A DNA stretch of 32,697 bases. Origin: an uncultured Chloroflexales bacterium. GTDB lineage: Bacteria > Chloroflexota > Chloroflexia > Chloroflexales > Chloroflexaceae. The notes beneath the pieces are model-generated. The model saw only the letters and a list, made by a program, of their open reading frames with translations, did no database searches and was not told the DNA's origin. Positions 1 through 9,150 of this stretch are shown piece after piece. Positions within the stretch are counted from its first letter, which is position 1; every line of letters begins with the position of its first letter. The translations under genes and the position numbers were made by a program. The stretch is from the NCBI GenBank assembly GCA_937902315.1, contig CALGUG010000015.1:1-32697 (forward strand), written 5' to 3'.

Positions 1-1109
1 ACGATGTCAACAACAATGGCGTCGTCGATGCGGGTGAAAGCGGTATCAGCGGTGTGACCGTACGTCTGTTGGATAACAGCGGCAATGTGATCGCTACAAC
101 AACGACGGACGGCAGCGGTAACTATCTGTTCGATAAACTGCTTCCGGGCGACTATATGGTCGAGATCGATCCTCCGGCGGGCTATGTCACCAGCACTGGA
201 ACCAACGGCAGTGCAACTGGTTCTTACGAGGCCGCTCCCGATCCCGACAACGACGTCAATAACGACGATAACGGTACGCTCAACGGCAGTGTGATTCGCA
301 GCGGTGTGGTCACGCTCAGCCCCAACAGCGAGCCGACCAACGACGGCGATAGCAATCCCAATAGCAACCTGACGATCGACTTCGGTCTCTTCCAGCCAGC
401 CAGCTTGAGCAATAAAGTCTGGCACGACGAGAACGAGGACGGCATTCAGGATCCGGGCGAGCCCGGTGTACCCGGAGTGACGGTCACGCTCTACGACGGC
501 TCTGGCAATGTTGTGGCAACCACCACCACGGACAACACGGGTGGTTACAGCTTCGACATCCTGATCCCGGGCAACTATAGTGTAGGCTTTAGCAACCTGC
601 CAACCGACACCAACACGTTTAGCCAGCCCAAGCAGGGTAGTGACGATGGTGTCGATAGCGATGCCGACCCCACCACGGGACGCACCCAGCCGATCTACTT
701 GGGTCCGGGGCAGCACAACTCGACCTTGGGTGCAGGTATTCACAAGCAAGCGCCAAGCGCCATCACCTTGAACGGCTTCGAGGCCAAGTGGCAGGCAGGC
801 AAGCTGGTGGTGAGCTGGATCACTGGCAGCGAACGCGATACCTGGGGCTTCAATGTACTGCGCAGCAGCGACGGCTCGCGTGCCAACGCCACACGCGTAC
901 ACTCGTCGATCGTACTCGGCCAAGGACGCAGCGGCCTCGGTGCCAGCTACCAATTGGTTGATGAGAGCGCTCAAGCGGGTGTGGTTTACACCTACTGGCT
1001 CGAAGAGATCGAGCTGGATGGTAGCCGCCACATCTATGGTCCGTTCAAGCTGGAGGGCGCTCAGCCAGCAGGCAACTACACCGTTCTGCTGCCATTCGTC
1101 AGCCGCTAA
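1..1109 (+). CDS. SdrD_B-repeat surface protein, 3' end only (5' truncated by window edge)
   Basis: The reading frame (codons starting at position 3) is open to the left edge, so this is the C-terminal part of a larger protein. It begins inside one SdrD_B-like repeat (NNNGVVDAGE calcium-loop-like motif). A second repeat follows from about 407 (WHDENEDGIQDPGE), then a C-terminal ~120-residue fibronectin-like domain from about 750, ending in LLPFVSR. SdrD_B domains in other bacteria are Ca2+-stabilised stalk modules of surface adhesins; an extracellular structural or adhesive role is inferred. It is a paralogue of the 2309-residue gene at 2048-8977. Positions 17 to ~395 and 972-1109 are identical or nearly so to 7885-8263 and 8840-8977 at a constant offset of 7868 with no net indels, while the middle has diverged. 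It lacks an LPXTG anchor. An M at 54 exists but is only an internal methionine. Confidence 0.9.
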   Translation, partial: DVNNNGVVDAGESGISGVTVRLLDNSGNVIATTTTDGSGNYLFDKLLPGDYMVEIDPPAGYVTSTGTNGSATGSYEAAPDPDNDVNNDDNGTLNGSVIRSGVVTLSPNSEPTNDGDSNPNSNLTIDFGLFQPASLSNKVWHDENEDGIQDPGEPGVPGVTVTLYDGSGNVVATTTTDNTGGYSFDILIPGNYSVGFSNLPTDTNTFSQPKQGSDDGVDSDADPTTGRTQPIYLGPGQHNSTLGAGIHKQAPSAITLNGFEAKWQAGKLVVSWITGSERDTWGFNVLRSSDGSRANATRVHSSIVLGQGRSGLGASYQLVDESAQAGVVYTYWLEEIELDGSRHIYGPFKLEGAQPAGNYTVLLPFVSR

Positions 1110-1141
1110 GAGCTAGTCTAAAAAGCGAGGTCTTGTTGGAA

Positions 1142-1175
1142 CGAGAGGCTCCGCATGCAAGTGCGGAGCCTCTCG
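1142..1175 (+). terminator. Hairpin terminator after the partial SdrD_B gene
   Basis: A perfect 14-bp stem (cgagaggctccgca at 1142-1155 with its complement at 1162-1175) has a 6-nt loop and starts 33 bases after the TAA. No long T-run follows, so efficiency is uncertain. The same hairpin recurs exactly at 9010-9043 after the paralogue. Confidence 0.7.
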
Positions 1176-1234
1176 CTGTGTGTATATGTGGCAAGAGAGC
1201 AAGTATACTGCGCGCTCAAAATAGCTACTTGTAT

Positions 1235-1818
1235 GGCTCTGGCGGAGAGGTTTCTAACCTCAAAAAAGTGCTCTAGCGCGTCCGCCTTCGGCTACCAGAT
1301 GGGCTAGCCTGCCCTCATCCCCGACCCTTCTCCCGCCTTGCGGGAGCTGTACATTAGCCACAAATCGACATACGGTCAGCGTTATCGGCCCTCACCCCCC
1401 GGCCCCCTCTCCCGCACTGCGGGCGAGGGGGTGAATGCACCCCGTTCTGTGCTCTCAAGGATACTCCCGCGATGGTATGCGAACGATCGCCTTTTGCTGC
1501 CGACACGACTTTTGGGTAATGCATAGCCTTGCGGGAGAAGGGTCGACTTGTTTACTTTTTATTTGGCCTTCGGCCGTGTGAAACTTGACTATTTTTGTAG
1601 TTCTTTCCCCGGCTTTTCGTTTCCTGTGTTGAGAGAATGCGCGTCTTTAACACAAACTTAGTATGAGTTATACACGGATGCGGCGGCGCAGCAGCGCACA
1701 GCACGGATGGATGGGCGAGATGTTGGTAGCCGTAGGCGGACGCGGTTGAGACCGAATGGAAGGAAGAAAGCAAGCCGTCAGAGCACTGAAGTGATCAAAC
1801 AGGTTTGGTATAAGCCTC
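1235..1818. repeat. Modular intergenic repeat, copy A
   Basis: This non-coding element shares long blocks with copy B: the left end (gcggagaggtttct... against gcggagaggtctct...), a G+C-rich hairpin block around 1390-1432, the block ending in gggtaatgcatag, and a right end containing cacggatggatgggcga. An inverted pair of ~20 bp (1278-1297 and 1724-1743, 19 of 20 matching) flanks the core. About 120 bases (1543-1664) containing a cttcggccgtgtgaaac module replace ~22 bases in copy B. The right edge (tggtataag near 1806-1815) matches in reverse the ataccaaatccgtttaatca edge of copy C. Short ORFs inside (for example minus 1552-1773) are not supported as genes. Confidence 0.8.
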
Positions 1819-2047
1819 AATTGTGTCTTCCTTCTTGGCTATGTAATAGTGTAAACAAAAAAAGTTAAATATTTTTAAGTCGCATTTATTTAAAAAAATA
1901 ATAGTATCTTAGATTAGTGGGTTTACGGTTATTAATATTGCAAGAGCTTGTGCTCCTCACTATGGAGTGTTTGAGTAAAAGGTCCTAGTCGGTTGTTACT
2001 GCATCTATAACATTGTAAAACTGGTCCAAATCATTTAAGGAGTCTTT
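1819..2047 (+). promoter_or_regulatory. AT-rich leader of the 2309-residue gene with strong Shine-Dalgarno
   Basis: The stretch 1850-1940 is strikingly AT-rich compared with the surroundings and probably contains the promoter, but I cannot pick a convincing -35/-10 pair. A clear AAGGAG ribosome binding site lies at 2037-2042, 5 nt before the ATG at 2048, and fixes that start. No riboswitch consensus was recognised in the ~100-nt leader. Confidence 0.5.
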
Positions 2048-5000
2048 ATGAAGCGTCGAAGCCTTCATTATCAAACATTCTCTCTCCTACTCCTAACTCT
2101 GGCCTCATTGGTATCGTTATCTGTTGCTTGGCCCAAGAAGCTACAAGCTGCAGGCCCGATTAGCGGCACTGTCTTTCGTGATTTTAATTCCAATGGGGTA
2201 CGTGATGCTACCGAGCCAGGCATCGAAGGTGTAACGGCTACCGTCTATGATGCGGATGGTAATTTTCAAGGGAGTGCAAGTTCACAGTCAGATGGCAGCT
2301 ATAGCATCAATGCTGGAGGAGATGGACCATATCGCTTGGAGTTCAGTGGCTGGCCGAGCTATCTCCAACCCAGTGCATATGGCTCGCACAACGCGACGAG
2401 TGTCCAGTTTGTGTCAGAAGGCACAACGACAGCAGATTTCGCGTTGTTGAACCCTGCCGATTATAGTCAGCCAAATCCATTGGTGGCGATCTCGCAGTTG
2501 CACAACGGGCAGGGCACAAGTGCTGGGACAGGCAACTCTACAAAGCCCGGTGTAGTGGCATTTAACTATAATGCGTCGGGCTCAGCTGCTCCGATTATAA
2601 GTGCATACTTACCCGAAGTTGGTGCTGTCTGGGGAAATGCCTATCAGCGAGAGAGCCAGTTTCTCTTTACAAGCTCCTTCCTTCGCCGCCATGCAGGATT
2701 TGCAGATGGTCCGGGCTATATCTACCTCTTGGACTATAGTGGCGGGCCAAGTGGTACGCCCGTTGTGAAGTTAAATCTTCAAGGTATTACGCCTGCCAAT
2801 GGGGGTGTAGCAATCGACCTTGGAAGCGTTTGCCGCAATAGCACTACTGGTGGTCCTGGTAATCCAAACTGTGTATCAGTGGTAAATGGTGGTACTGGTT
2901 TGGCAAGCGATTATCAGCTGCCGATCGAGGCATCGCAGCCTAGTATCGATCTTGATGCATTTGGCAAAGTAGGTCGTATCAGTTTCGGTGGTATCGATCT
3001 CAGCGAAGATGAGTCTACGCTCTGGCTTGTGAACTTGAATCAACGAGCGTTGATTAGTGTCGATGTGAGCGCTGTTGATAACAGCGATAATACCGCTTTC
3101 GCCAATAGCATCGGTGATGTTAACCAATATTTACTGTCGGATCTCAGTGGCGTTCCCAGCTGTACTGATGGAGTGTTTCGCCCTTGGGCGATCAGCTTCC
3201 GTGATGGAATGGGCTATTTAGGTGGTGTCTGTTCTGGCGAGAACGAGACTACCATGGTCAATAACCCGCCGAACTCTATTACTTCAACCTCTGTAAATCG
3301 TAGGGATAATTCAGATCTCGAAGCCTATGTGTTACAGTTCGATCCAAATGACATCATGGCGGGTTTCAGCACAGCCGTCCAATTTCCATTGAACTATAAC
3401 CGCGAAGGACATTCGGGAGGTGCTCTTGGCGATACCACTTCGATCTGGCAACCTTGGGCCTTACAATGGAGTGATTTTGTTGACCTTACAACAGGCCCCT
3501 CTACTTATAGTAGTTATGCTCAACCCATCTTAGCCAATATCGAGTTTGCTGATGATGGTGCTATGATCTTGGGATTCGCCGATCGTTTCGCTTTTCAGTT
3601 AGGTCTTGCCAATTATGCGGCGATCTCGGGGGCAATGGGGGCGGGTTATTATAGCGCTTCGGCAGGCGATATCATCAAGGTCTGTTCAACAGGTAGCGGA
3701 TGGGTTGTTGAGGGTATGGCCCCCAGTTGTCCTGTAAACGAACCCGCCGACCCCAACTTGCTCCCAGATGATGGGCCGAGCAATGGCGGTGAGTTTTTCT
3801 ATAACGATTACTATAATGGTGGAGGTGCCAACCACCGCGAAACCGCACAGGGCGGCTTAGCCTATTTGCCTGGCTCGGGCGAGATCATGTCGGTCGTTAT
3901 GGATCCGATCGGCGCTGGCCAAGGTGGTGTGCGTACGTTTGATACATCGAATGGCGCTACCGTCCGCTCATATCGCGTTTATGGAGGATCGTTTTATGAT
4001 CGTCTGACCTTCTATAAATCGAATGGCTTAGGCGATATCGAACTGCTTCGGAATCCTGCGCCCATCGAAATCGGTAATCTTGTTTGGCTCGATGTCAATG
4101 GGAATGGTCGCCAAGACCCCGGCGAACCGCCCATCGCAGGCGTGACCGTGACGCTGCACGATGCCAGCGGCACGCAGATCGCCAGCGCGGTGACCGATGC
4201 GAATGGCAACTATCTCTTCTCCTCGGCAACTGGCACCAGCACCGCAAGCTTTATCTATGGCCTAACGGATCTCACGCCGACGACGGATTTCTCGGTGCGT
4301 ATCGATACCAGCCAACCTGTACTCAATGGGTATGTACCGAGTGTTGTAGACTTTAATGGGAGTGCAGGCGATCATCATGACTCGGATGGCAATCCCGCCC
4401 TCAACCCTGGGTTTGTCACTGCTCCGCTCACCACAGGCGCAGCCGGTCACAATAACCACACCTACGACTTTGGCTTCGTGCCCTTCTCGCTGGGCAACCG
4501 CGTCTGGTTCGATACGGACAATGATGGCCAGATCGATGGCACTGAGCTCGGTGTTGATGGCGTCTCGGTGAGCCTATTCCTGGATGCGAACGGCGATGGT
4601 GTGCCAGATAGCGCCACACCACTGGCGACCACCACCACTGCCGATGGCGGCTACTACCGCTTCGACCTGTTGCCCGCCAACACGTATGTGGTGCGCATCA
4701 ACCCGCTCAACTTCGCCCCCGGAGGTCCGTTGGCTGGCTACAACTCCAGCACCCCCACGGAGGCCGATCCTGATACCGACGTCGATAACGACGACAACGG
4801 TATCGATAGCGCGACACCTGCCACCAATGGCATCTTGAGCGGCCCGGTCACGCTCGGCCCCACCGCCAATGAGCCGACCGGCGAACTCGACCTCAGCCCG
4901 TCGGGTCAAGGGGTGGCCGATGAGCAAGCCAATATGACGGTGGACTTCGGCTTCTATCGCTTAACTGTCGGCAACCAGTTGTGGGTGGACGCCAACAACA

Positions 5001-8000
5001 ATGGCGTGCTTGATGGTGGCGAGAGCGGCACGGCACTGGCGGGCGTGCGCGTCGAGTTGTACAATGGCGCAACGTTGGTGGCGGTCACCACCACCGATGC
5101 CAATGGCGCCTATCTGTTCGATGGGCAGACCGATAGCAACGGTGTGCCGAACGGCTTAGGCTTGGCACCCAGCACCAACTACACGGTGCACATCCCGGCC
5201 AGTGAGTTCGCGCCTGGCGAGCCGCTCGCGCCGTTCCACTCCAGCACGGGCGCAACCAGCGGCATCGATAGCCAGGACAACGGCGTGGACGAGCCGGATC
5301 TGGCGGCGAACGGCATCAGCAGCGCGGTGTTTAGCCTGCAGCCGGGCAGCCCCACGGGTGGCGCCAGTGTGGATAACGTCACGGCGACCACACACAATCC
5401 CACGCTCGACTTCGGCTTCTACACGCTCAGCTTGGGCAACTTGGTCTGGTACGACACCAATAACAATGGTGTGCTGGATGGCGCCGAGAGCGGCATCAGC
5501 AACGTGACCGTCAACCTGTACCGCGATAGCAACAACGATGGCATCCCTGACGGCGCAGCAATCGCCACAACCGTCACCAACGGCACGGGTCACTACCTGT
5601 TCACGGGCCTGAGTGCCGATACCTACATTGTCGAGATTGTGCCGCCTGCGGGCCATATCAGCAGCACAGGTACCACTGGCAGTGCGACTGGCAGCTATGA
5701 GCCAGCGCCCGATCCTGATAATGATGTCGATAGCGACGATAACGGTACGACTAGTGGGGCGGTCATTCGCAGTGCACCCGTCACGTTGACGGCGGGTGGT
5801 GAGCCAACGGGCGAGCCAGCCATCCCGACGCTCACCGATCCCGCGCCGGATGCGTCCAGCAATCTAACGGTGGACTTCGGTCTGTTCCGTCCGCTGCGCT
5901 TGGGCAACCTGGTCTGGAACGATGTCAACAATAACGGTTTGGTCGATGGTGGTGAGACGGGCATCGGTGGGGTGACGGTCGAACTACTCGATAGCACAAA
6001 CACCGTGATCGCCACCACGACGACCGATGCGAATGGCAACTACCTGTTCGACAACCTGATCCCGGGCGACTACATCGTACGTATCCCGGCCAGCAACTTC
6101 GCAGCGGGTGGCCCGCTGGAGGATTGGGTCAGCAGCACGGGCACGAATGGCAGCGCAACTGGCCTGTACGAGGCCGCGCCCGATCCCGACAACGATGTCG
6201 ATAACGACGACAACGGTTCATTCAACAGTGGCGCAGTGGTGAGCGCGCCGATCACGTTGAGCTTGAATGGGGAGCCAGATACCGCCGTCGATGGTGATGA
6301 CACCTACGGCAACATGACCGTCGACTTCGGCTTCTTCGAGCCAGCCTCGTTGGGCGATTACGTCTGGTACGACACCACACTCAATGGCGTGCAGGATGCG
6401 GGCGAGAGCGGCGTGCCCGGCGTGACCGTCACGCTGCACAACGCAGCCGACGATAGCGTGGTGGCCACCACCACCACCGACGCCAACGGTGCGTATCTGT
6501 TCGACAACCTCATCCCTGGCACGTACTATGTGGTCTTTAGCAACCTGCCCGCAGGCTACGCCTTGGTGTCGAACGATCTGGGCGGCGATGATGCGCTCGA
6601 CAGCGATCCCGACCCATTCTCGGGCCGCACGGGCAACTACACGCTGGTCCCCGGTCAGCACGAGCCGACGGTTGATGCGGGTATCACTCCAAGCAACCAG
6701 TTGCGCTTGGGTAACCTGATTTGGGCCGACTACAACGACAACGGTGTGGTCGATCCCGGCGAACCGGGCATCCCGGGCGTAACGGTTGAACTGCTGGATG
6801 CCACGAACAACACGGTGCTGGCGACCACCACCACCGATGCCAACGGCAACTACTTGTTCAGCAACCTCGACACGGGCAGCTACATCGTGCGTATCCCAGC
6901 CAGCGCATTTGGTGCAGGCGCGGTGTTGGAGAACTGGTCGTCGTCGTCGGGTGGTGGCACCTATGAGCCAGCCCCCGACCCGGATAACGATACTGATAAC
7001 GATGACAACGGCTCGACCCAAGGTACGGGCGAAGTATTGAGTGACCCGATCACGCTCACGCCGCTGGGCGAGCCGGATGTGGGTGTCGATGGTGATGACA
7101 CCAACGGCAACCTGACCGTAGACTTCGGCTTCGTGCCGCAACTGGCCAGCCTGGGCGATACGGTCTGGTACGACAGCATCCGCAACAACGTGCAAGATCC
7201 CGGTGAGGCGGGTGTGCCCGGGGTGACTGTGCGCCTGCTCGATAGCACTGGCACCGTGATCGACACCACGACGACCGATGGGAACGGCAACTACCTGTTC
7301 ACCGACCTCATCCCGGGTGTCTACTCGGTGGAGTTCGACATCAGCACGCTGCCACCGGACTACCGCTTCGTCAGCCAGGACGTTGGTGGCGATGATACGA
7401 CCGACAGCGATGCCGACCCGACCACGGGTCGCACCATCCAGACCACGCTCACGGCGGGCGAGAACGACCTGACCTGGGACGCGGGCATCTACCAACTGTC
7501 CAGCATCGGCGATACGGTGTGGTACGACGCCGATGGGGATGGGCTGCAGGATGCGGGTGAGCCTGGAGTGCCCGGTGTGACCGTGCATCTGCTGGATGGC
7601 AGTGGCACTGTGATCGATACCACCACCACCGATGTGAACGGCAACTACCTGTTCGAGAACCTGGAGCCGGGCGACTACGCCATCGAGGTGGTGCCACCAG
7701 CAGGCTACGCCTTTACCACGCAGGATGCTGGAGGCGACGACACCATCGATAGCGATGTGGATACCACCACGGGTCGCACGATCGTGACCACGCTTGATCC
7801 AGGTGAGAACGACCCAACCTGGGATGCGGGCTTGGTCGGCATCATGAGCCTGGGCGACTTGGTCTGGAACGACGTCAACAACAACGGCGTCGTCGATGCG
7901 GGTGAAAGCGGTATCAGCGGTGTGACCGTACGTCTGTTGGATAACAGCGGCAATGTGATCGCTACAACAACGACGGACGGCAGCGGTAACTATCTGTTCG

Positions 8001-8977
8001 ATAAACTGCTTCCGGGCGACTATATGGTCGAGATCGATCCTCCGGCGGGCTATGTCACCAGCACTGGAACCAACGGCAGTGCAACTGGTTCTTACGAGGC
8101 CGCTCCCGATCCCGACAACGACGTCAATAACGACGATAACGGTACGCTCAACGGCAGTGTGATTCGCAGCGGTGTGGTCACGCTCAGCCCCAACAGCGAG
8201 CCGACCAACGACGGCGATAGCAATCCCAATAGCAACCTGACGATCGACTTCGGTCTCTTCCAGCCGGCCAGCTTAGGCGATTATGTCTGGCACGACGAGA
8301 ACGAGAACGGTCTGCAGGATCCGGGCGAGTCCGGTGTGCCCGGTGTGACGGTCACGCTCTACGACGGCTCTGGCAATGTTGTGGCGACCACCACCACCGA
8401 TAACACGGGCAAGTACCTGTTCGAGGGTCTGATTCCAGGAACCTATAGCGTAGGCTTTAGCAACCTGCCGCCCGAGCTCGATCAGTTTACCAAGCGCGAT
8501 CAAGGTAGCGATGATGGGCTCGACAGCGATGCCGACCCCACCACGGGGCGCACTCAGCCGGTCACATTAGGGCCGGGCGAGCATAATCCCACCCTCGACG
8601 CCGGCATTTACGAACGGTCTCCCAGTGCTATTGCGCTAACCTCGTTTGAGGCCAAGTGGCAGGCAGACGAGCTGGTGGTGAGTTGGGTAACTGGCAGCGA
8701 ACGCGATACCTGGGGCTTCTACGTGCTGCGCAGCAGCGACGGCTCGCGTGCCAACGCCACACACGTGCACTCAGCGCCTGTGCTCGGTCAAGGGCGCGGC
8801 GGTCTTGGTGCCAGCTACCAAATCGTCGATGAAAGCGCCCAAGCGGGTGTGGTTTACACCTACTGGCTCGAAGAGATCGAGCTGGATGGTAGCCGCCACA
8901 TCTATGGTCCGTTCAAGCTGGAGGGCGCTCAGCCAGCAGGCAACTACACCGTTCTGCTGCCATTCGTCAGCCGCTAA
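2048..8977 (+). CDS. Giant secreted SdrD_B-repeat surface protein (2309 aa)
   Basis: A signal peptide spans residues 1-35 (KRR, hydrophobic core, cleavage near LQAA). One SdrD_B-like domain follows (about 37-133, FRDFNSNGVRDATEPG), then a ~540-residue unrecognised domain (134-672) rich in beta-forming sequence. Eleven further SdrD_B-like repeats start at residues 673, 814, 973, 1128, 1284, 1434, 1553, 1701, 1819, 1934 and 2075. Each opens with [SR]-L-G-[ND]-x-[VL]-W and a D-x-[ND]-x-[ND]-G-x-x-D-x-G-E calcium-loop-like motif. Repeats fall into long (~141-159 aa) and short (~115-119 aa) classes. Residues 2191-2309 form a fibronectin-like C-terminal domain ending in LLPFVSR. There is no LPXTG or transmembrane anchor. 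Role inferred: a long Ca2+-stiffened extracellular stalk or sheath protein. The first ~670 codons look more AT-rich than the repeat region, suggesting a mosaic origin. Very long antisense ORFs over the repeats are artefacts. Confidence 0.93.
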   Translation: MKRRSLHYQTFSLLLLTLASLVSLSVAWPKKLQAAGPISGTVFRDFNSNGVRDATEPGIEGVTATVYDADGNFQGSASSQSDGSYSINAGGDGPYRLEFSGWPSYLQPSAYGSHNATSVQFVSEGTTTADFALLNPADYSQPNPLVAISQLHNGQGTSAGTGNSTKPGVVAFNYNASGSAAPIISAYLPEVGAVWGNAYQRESQFLFTSSFLRRHAGFADGPGYIYLLDYSGGPSGTPVVKLNLQGITPANGGVAIDLGSVCRNSTTGGPGNPNCVSVVNGGTGLASDYQLPIEASQPSIDLDAFGKVGRISFGGIDLSEDESTLWLVNLNQRALISVDVSAVDNSDNTAFANSIGDVNQYLLSDLSGVPSCTDGVFRPWAISFRDGMGYLGGVCSGENETTMVNNPPNSITSTSVNRRDNSDLEAYVLQFDPNDIMAGFSTAVQFPLNYNREGHSGGALGDTTSIWQPWALQWSDFVDLTTGPSTYSSYAQPILANIEFADDGAMILGFADRFAFQLGLANYAAISGAMGAGYYSASAGDIIKVCSTGSGWVVEGMAPSCPVNEPADPNLLPDDGPSNGGEFFYNDYYNGGGANHRETAQGGLAYLPGSGEIMSVVMDPIGAGQGGVRTFDTSNGATVRSYRVYGGSFYDRLTFYKSNGLGDIELLRNPAPIEIGNLVWLDVNGNGRQDPGEPPIAGVTVTLHDASGTQIASAVTDANGNYLFSSATGTSTASFIYGLTDLTPTTDFSVRIDTSQPVLNGYVPSVVDFNGSAGDHHDSDGNPALNPGFVTAPLTTGAAGHNNHTYDFGFVPFSLGNRVWFDTDNDGQIDGTELGVDGVSVSLFLDANGDGVPDSATPLATTTTADGGYYRFDLLPANTYVVRINPLNFAPGGPLAGYNSSTPTEADPDTDVDNDDNGIDSATPATNGILSGPVTLGPTANEPTGELDLSPSGQGVADEQANMTVDFGFYRLTVGNQLWVDANNNGVLDGGESGTALAGVRVELYNGATLVAVTTTDANGAYLFDGQTDSNGVPNGLGLAPSTNYTVHIPASEFAPGEPLAPFHSSTGATSGIDSQDNGVDEPDLAANGISSAVFSLQPGSPTGGASVDNVTATTHNPTLDFGFYTLSLGNLVWYDTNNNGVLDGAESGISNVTVNLYRDSNNDGIPDGAAIATTVTNGTGHYLFTGLSADTYIVEIVPPAGHISSTGTTGSATGSYEPAPDPDNDVDSDDNGTTSGAVIRSAPVTLTAGGEPTGEPAIPTLTDPAPDASSNLTVDFGLFRPLRLGNLVWNDVNNNGLVDGGETGIGGVTVELLDSTNTVIATTTTDANGNYLFDNLIPGDYIVRIPASNFAAGGPLEDWVSSTGTNGSATGLYEAAPDPDNDVDNDDNGSFNSGAVVSAPITLSLNGEPDTAVDGDDTYGNMTVDFGFFEPASLGDYVWYDTTLNGVQDAGESGVPGVTVTLHNAADDSVVATTTTDANGAYLFDNLIPGTYYVVFSNLPAGYALVSNDLGGDDALDSDPDPFSGRTGNYTLVPGQHEPTVDAGITPSNQLRLGNLIWADYNDNGVVDPGEPGIPGVTVELLDATNNTVLATTTTDANGNYLFSNLDTGSYIVRIPASAFGAGAVLENWSSSSGGGTYEPAPDPDNDTDNDDNGSTQGTGEVLSDPITLTPLGEPDVGVDGDDTNGNLTVDFGFVPQLASLGDTVWYDSIRNNVQDPGEAGVPGVTVRLLDSTGTVIDTTTTDGNGNYLFTDLIPGVYSVEFDISTLPPDYRFVSQDVGGDDTTDSDADPTTGRTIQTTLTAGENDLTWDAGIYQLSSIGDTVWYDADGDGLQDAGEPGVPGVTVHLLDGSGTVIDTTTTDVNGNYLFENLEPGDYAIEVVPPAGYAFTTQDAGGDDTIDSDVDTTTGRTIVTTLDPGENDPTWDAGLVGIMSLGDLVWNDVNNNGVVDAGESGISGVTVRLLDNSGNVIATTTTDGSGNYLFDKLLPGDYMVEIDPPAGYVTSTGTNGSATGSYEAAPDPDNDVNNDDNGTLNGSVIRSGVVTLSPNSEPTNDGDSNPNSNLTIDFGLFQPASLGDYVWHDENENGLQDPGESGVPGVTVTLYDGSGNVVATTTTDNTGKYLFEGLIPGTYSVGFSNLPPELDQFTKRDQGSDDGLDSDADPTTGRTQPVTLGPGEHNPTLDAGIYERSPSAIALTSFEAKWQADELVVSWVTGSERDTWGFYVLRSSDGSRANATHVHSAPVLGQGRGGLGASYQIVDESAQAGVVYTYWLEEIELDGSRHIYGPFKLEGAQPAGNYTVLLPFVSR

Positions 8978-9009
8978 GAGCTAGTCTAAAAAGCGAGGTC
9001 TTGTTGGAA

Positions 9010-9043
9010 CGAGAGGCTCCGCATGCAAGTGCGGAGCCTCTCG
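9010..9043 (+). terminator. Hairpin terminator after the 2309-residue gene
   Basis: The same perfect 14-bp stem and 6-nt loop as at 1142-1175 (stems 9010-9023 and 9030-9043) lie 32 bases after the TAA. It is part of a 210-bp block (8840-9049) identical to 972-1181. Confidence 0.7.
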
Positions 9044-9077
9044 CTGTGTATGTGCTAGCTGTTAACAGAATGAAATA

Positions 9078-9121
9078 GAGCGCAATCTTCCCTTCGACAA
9101 GCTCAGGCTACGATTGCGCTC
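9078..9121 (-). terminator. Hairpin downstream of the phosphotransferase gene
   Basis: A 10-bp stem, gagcgcaatc at 9078-9087 with its complement at 9112-9121, encloses a 24-nt loop. It lies 30 bases past the stop of the minus-strand kinase gene and between convergent genes. No good T-run is present, so it could equally be a small intergenic repeat: the loop contains cccttcgacaagctcagg, a sequence commonly seen in intergenic DNA. Confidence 0.4.
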
Positions 9122-9150
9122 AGCGGAACGCCCTTTTCGATGTTCCAGCA

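Noticed and set aside
1552..1773. 73-residue minus-strand ORF in repeat copy A (STASAYGYQ-type peptide)
   Set aside because: Similar peptides arise in copies D and A only because the DNA repeat is shared; lengths and frames are not preserved and no ribosome site is seen.
1960..2040. Possible riboswitch (c-di-GMP type) in the leader of the giant surface gene
   Set aside because: No conserved riboswitch core could be matched; only a weak short stem (ctcc...ggag) is present.
6218..7588. 456-residue ORF on the minus strand opposite the SdrD_B repeats
   Set aside because: Its low-complexity sequence (V-G-G-G-R, R-D-G-H-A-G-H) mirrors the repeated plus-strand codons; it has no start signals or family similarity. 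Similar shadows at 5156-5656, 4574-4927 and 6961-7290 are rejected for the same reason.
1..9050. LPXTG sortase anchoring of the SdrD_B proteins
   Set aside because: SdrD-type proteins in Firmicutes end in LPXTG plus a hydrophobic anchor; here both end in LLPFVSR with no following helix or basic tail.
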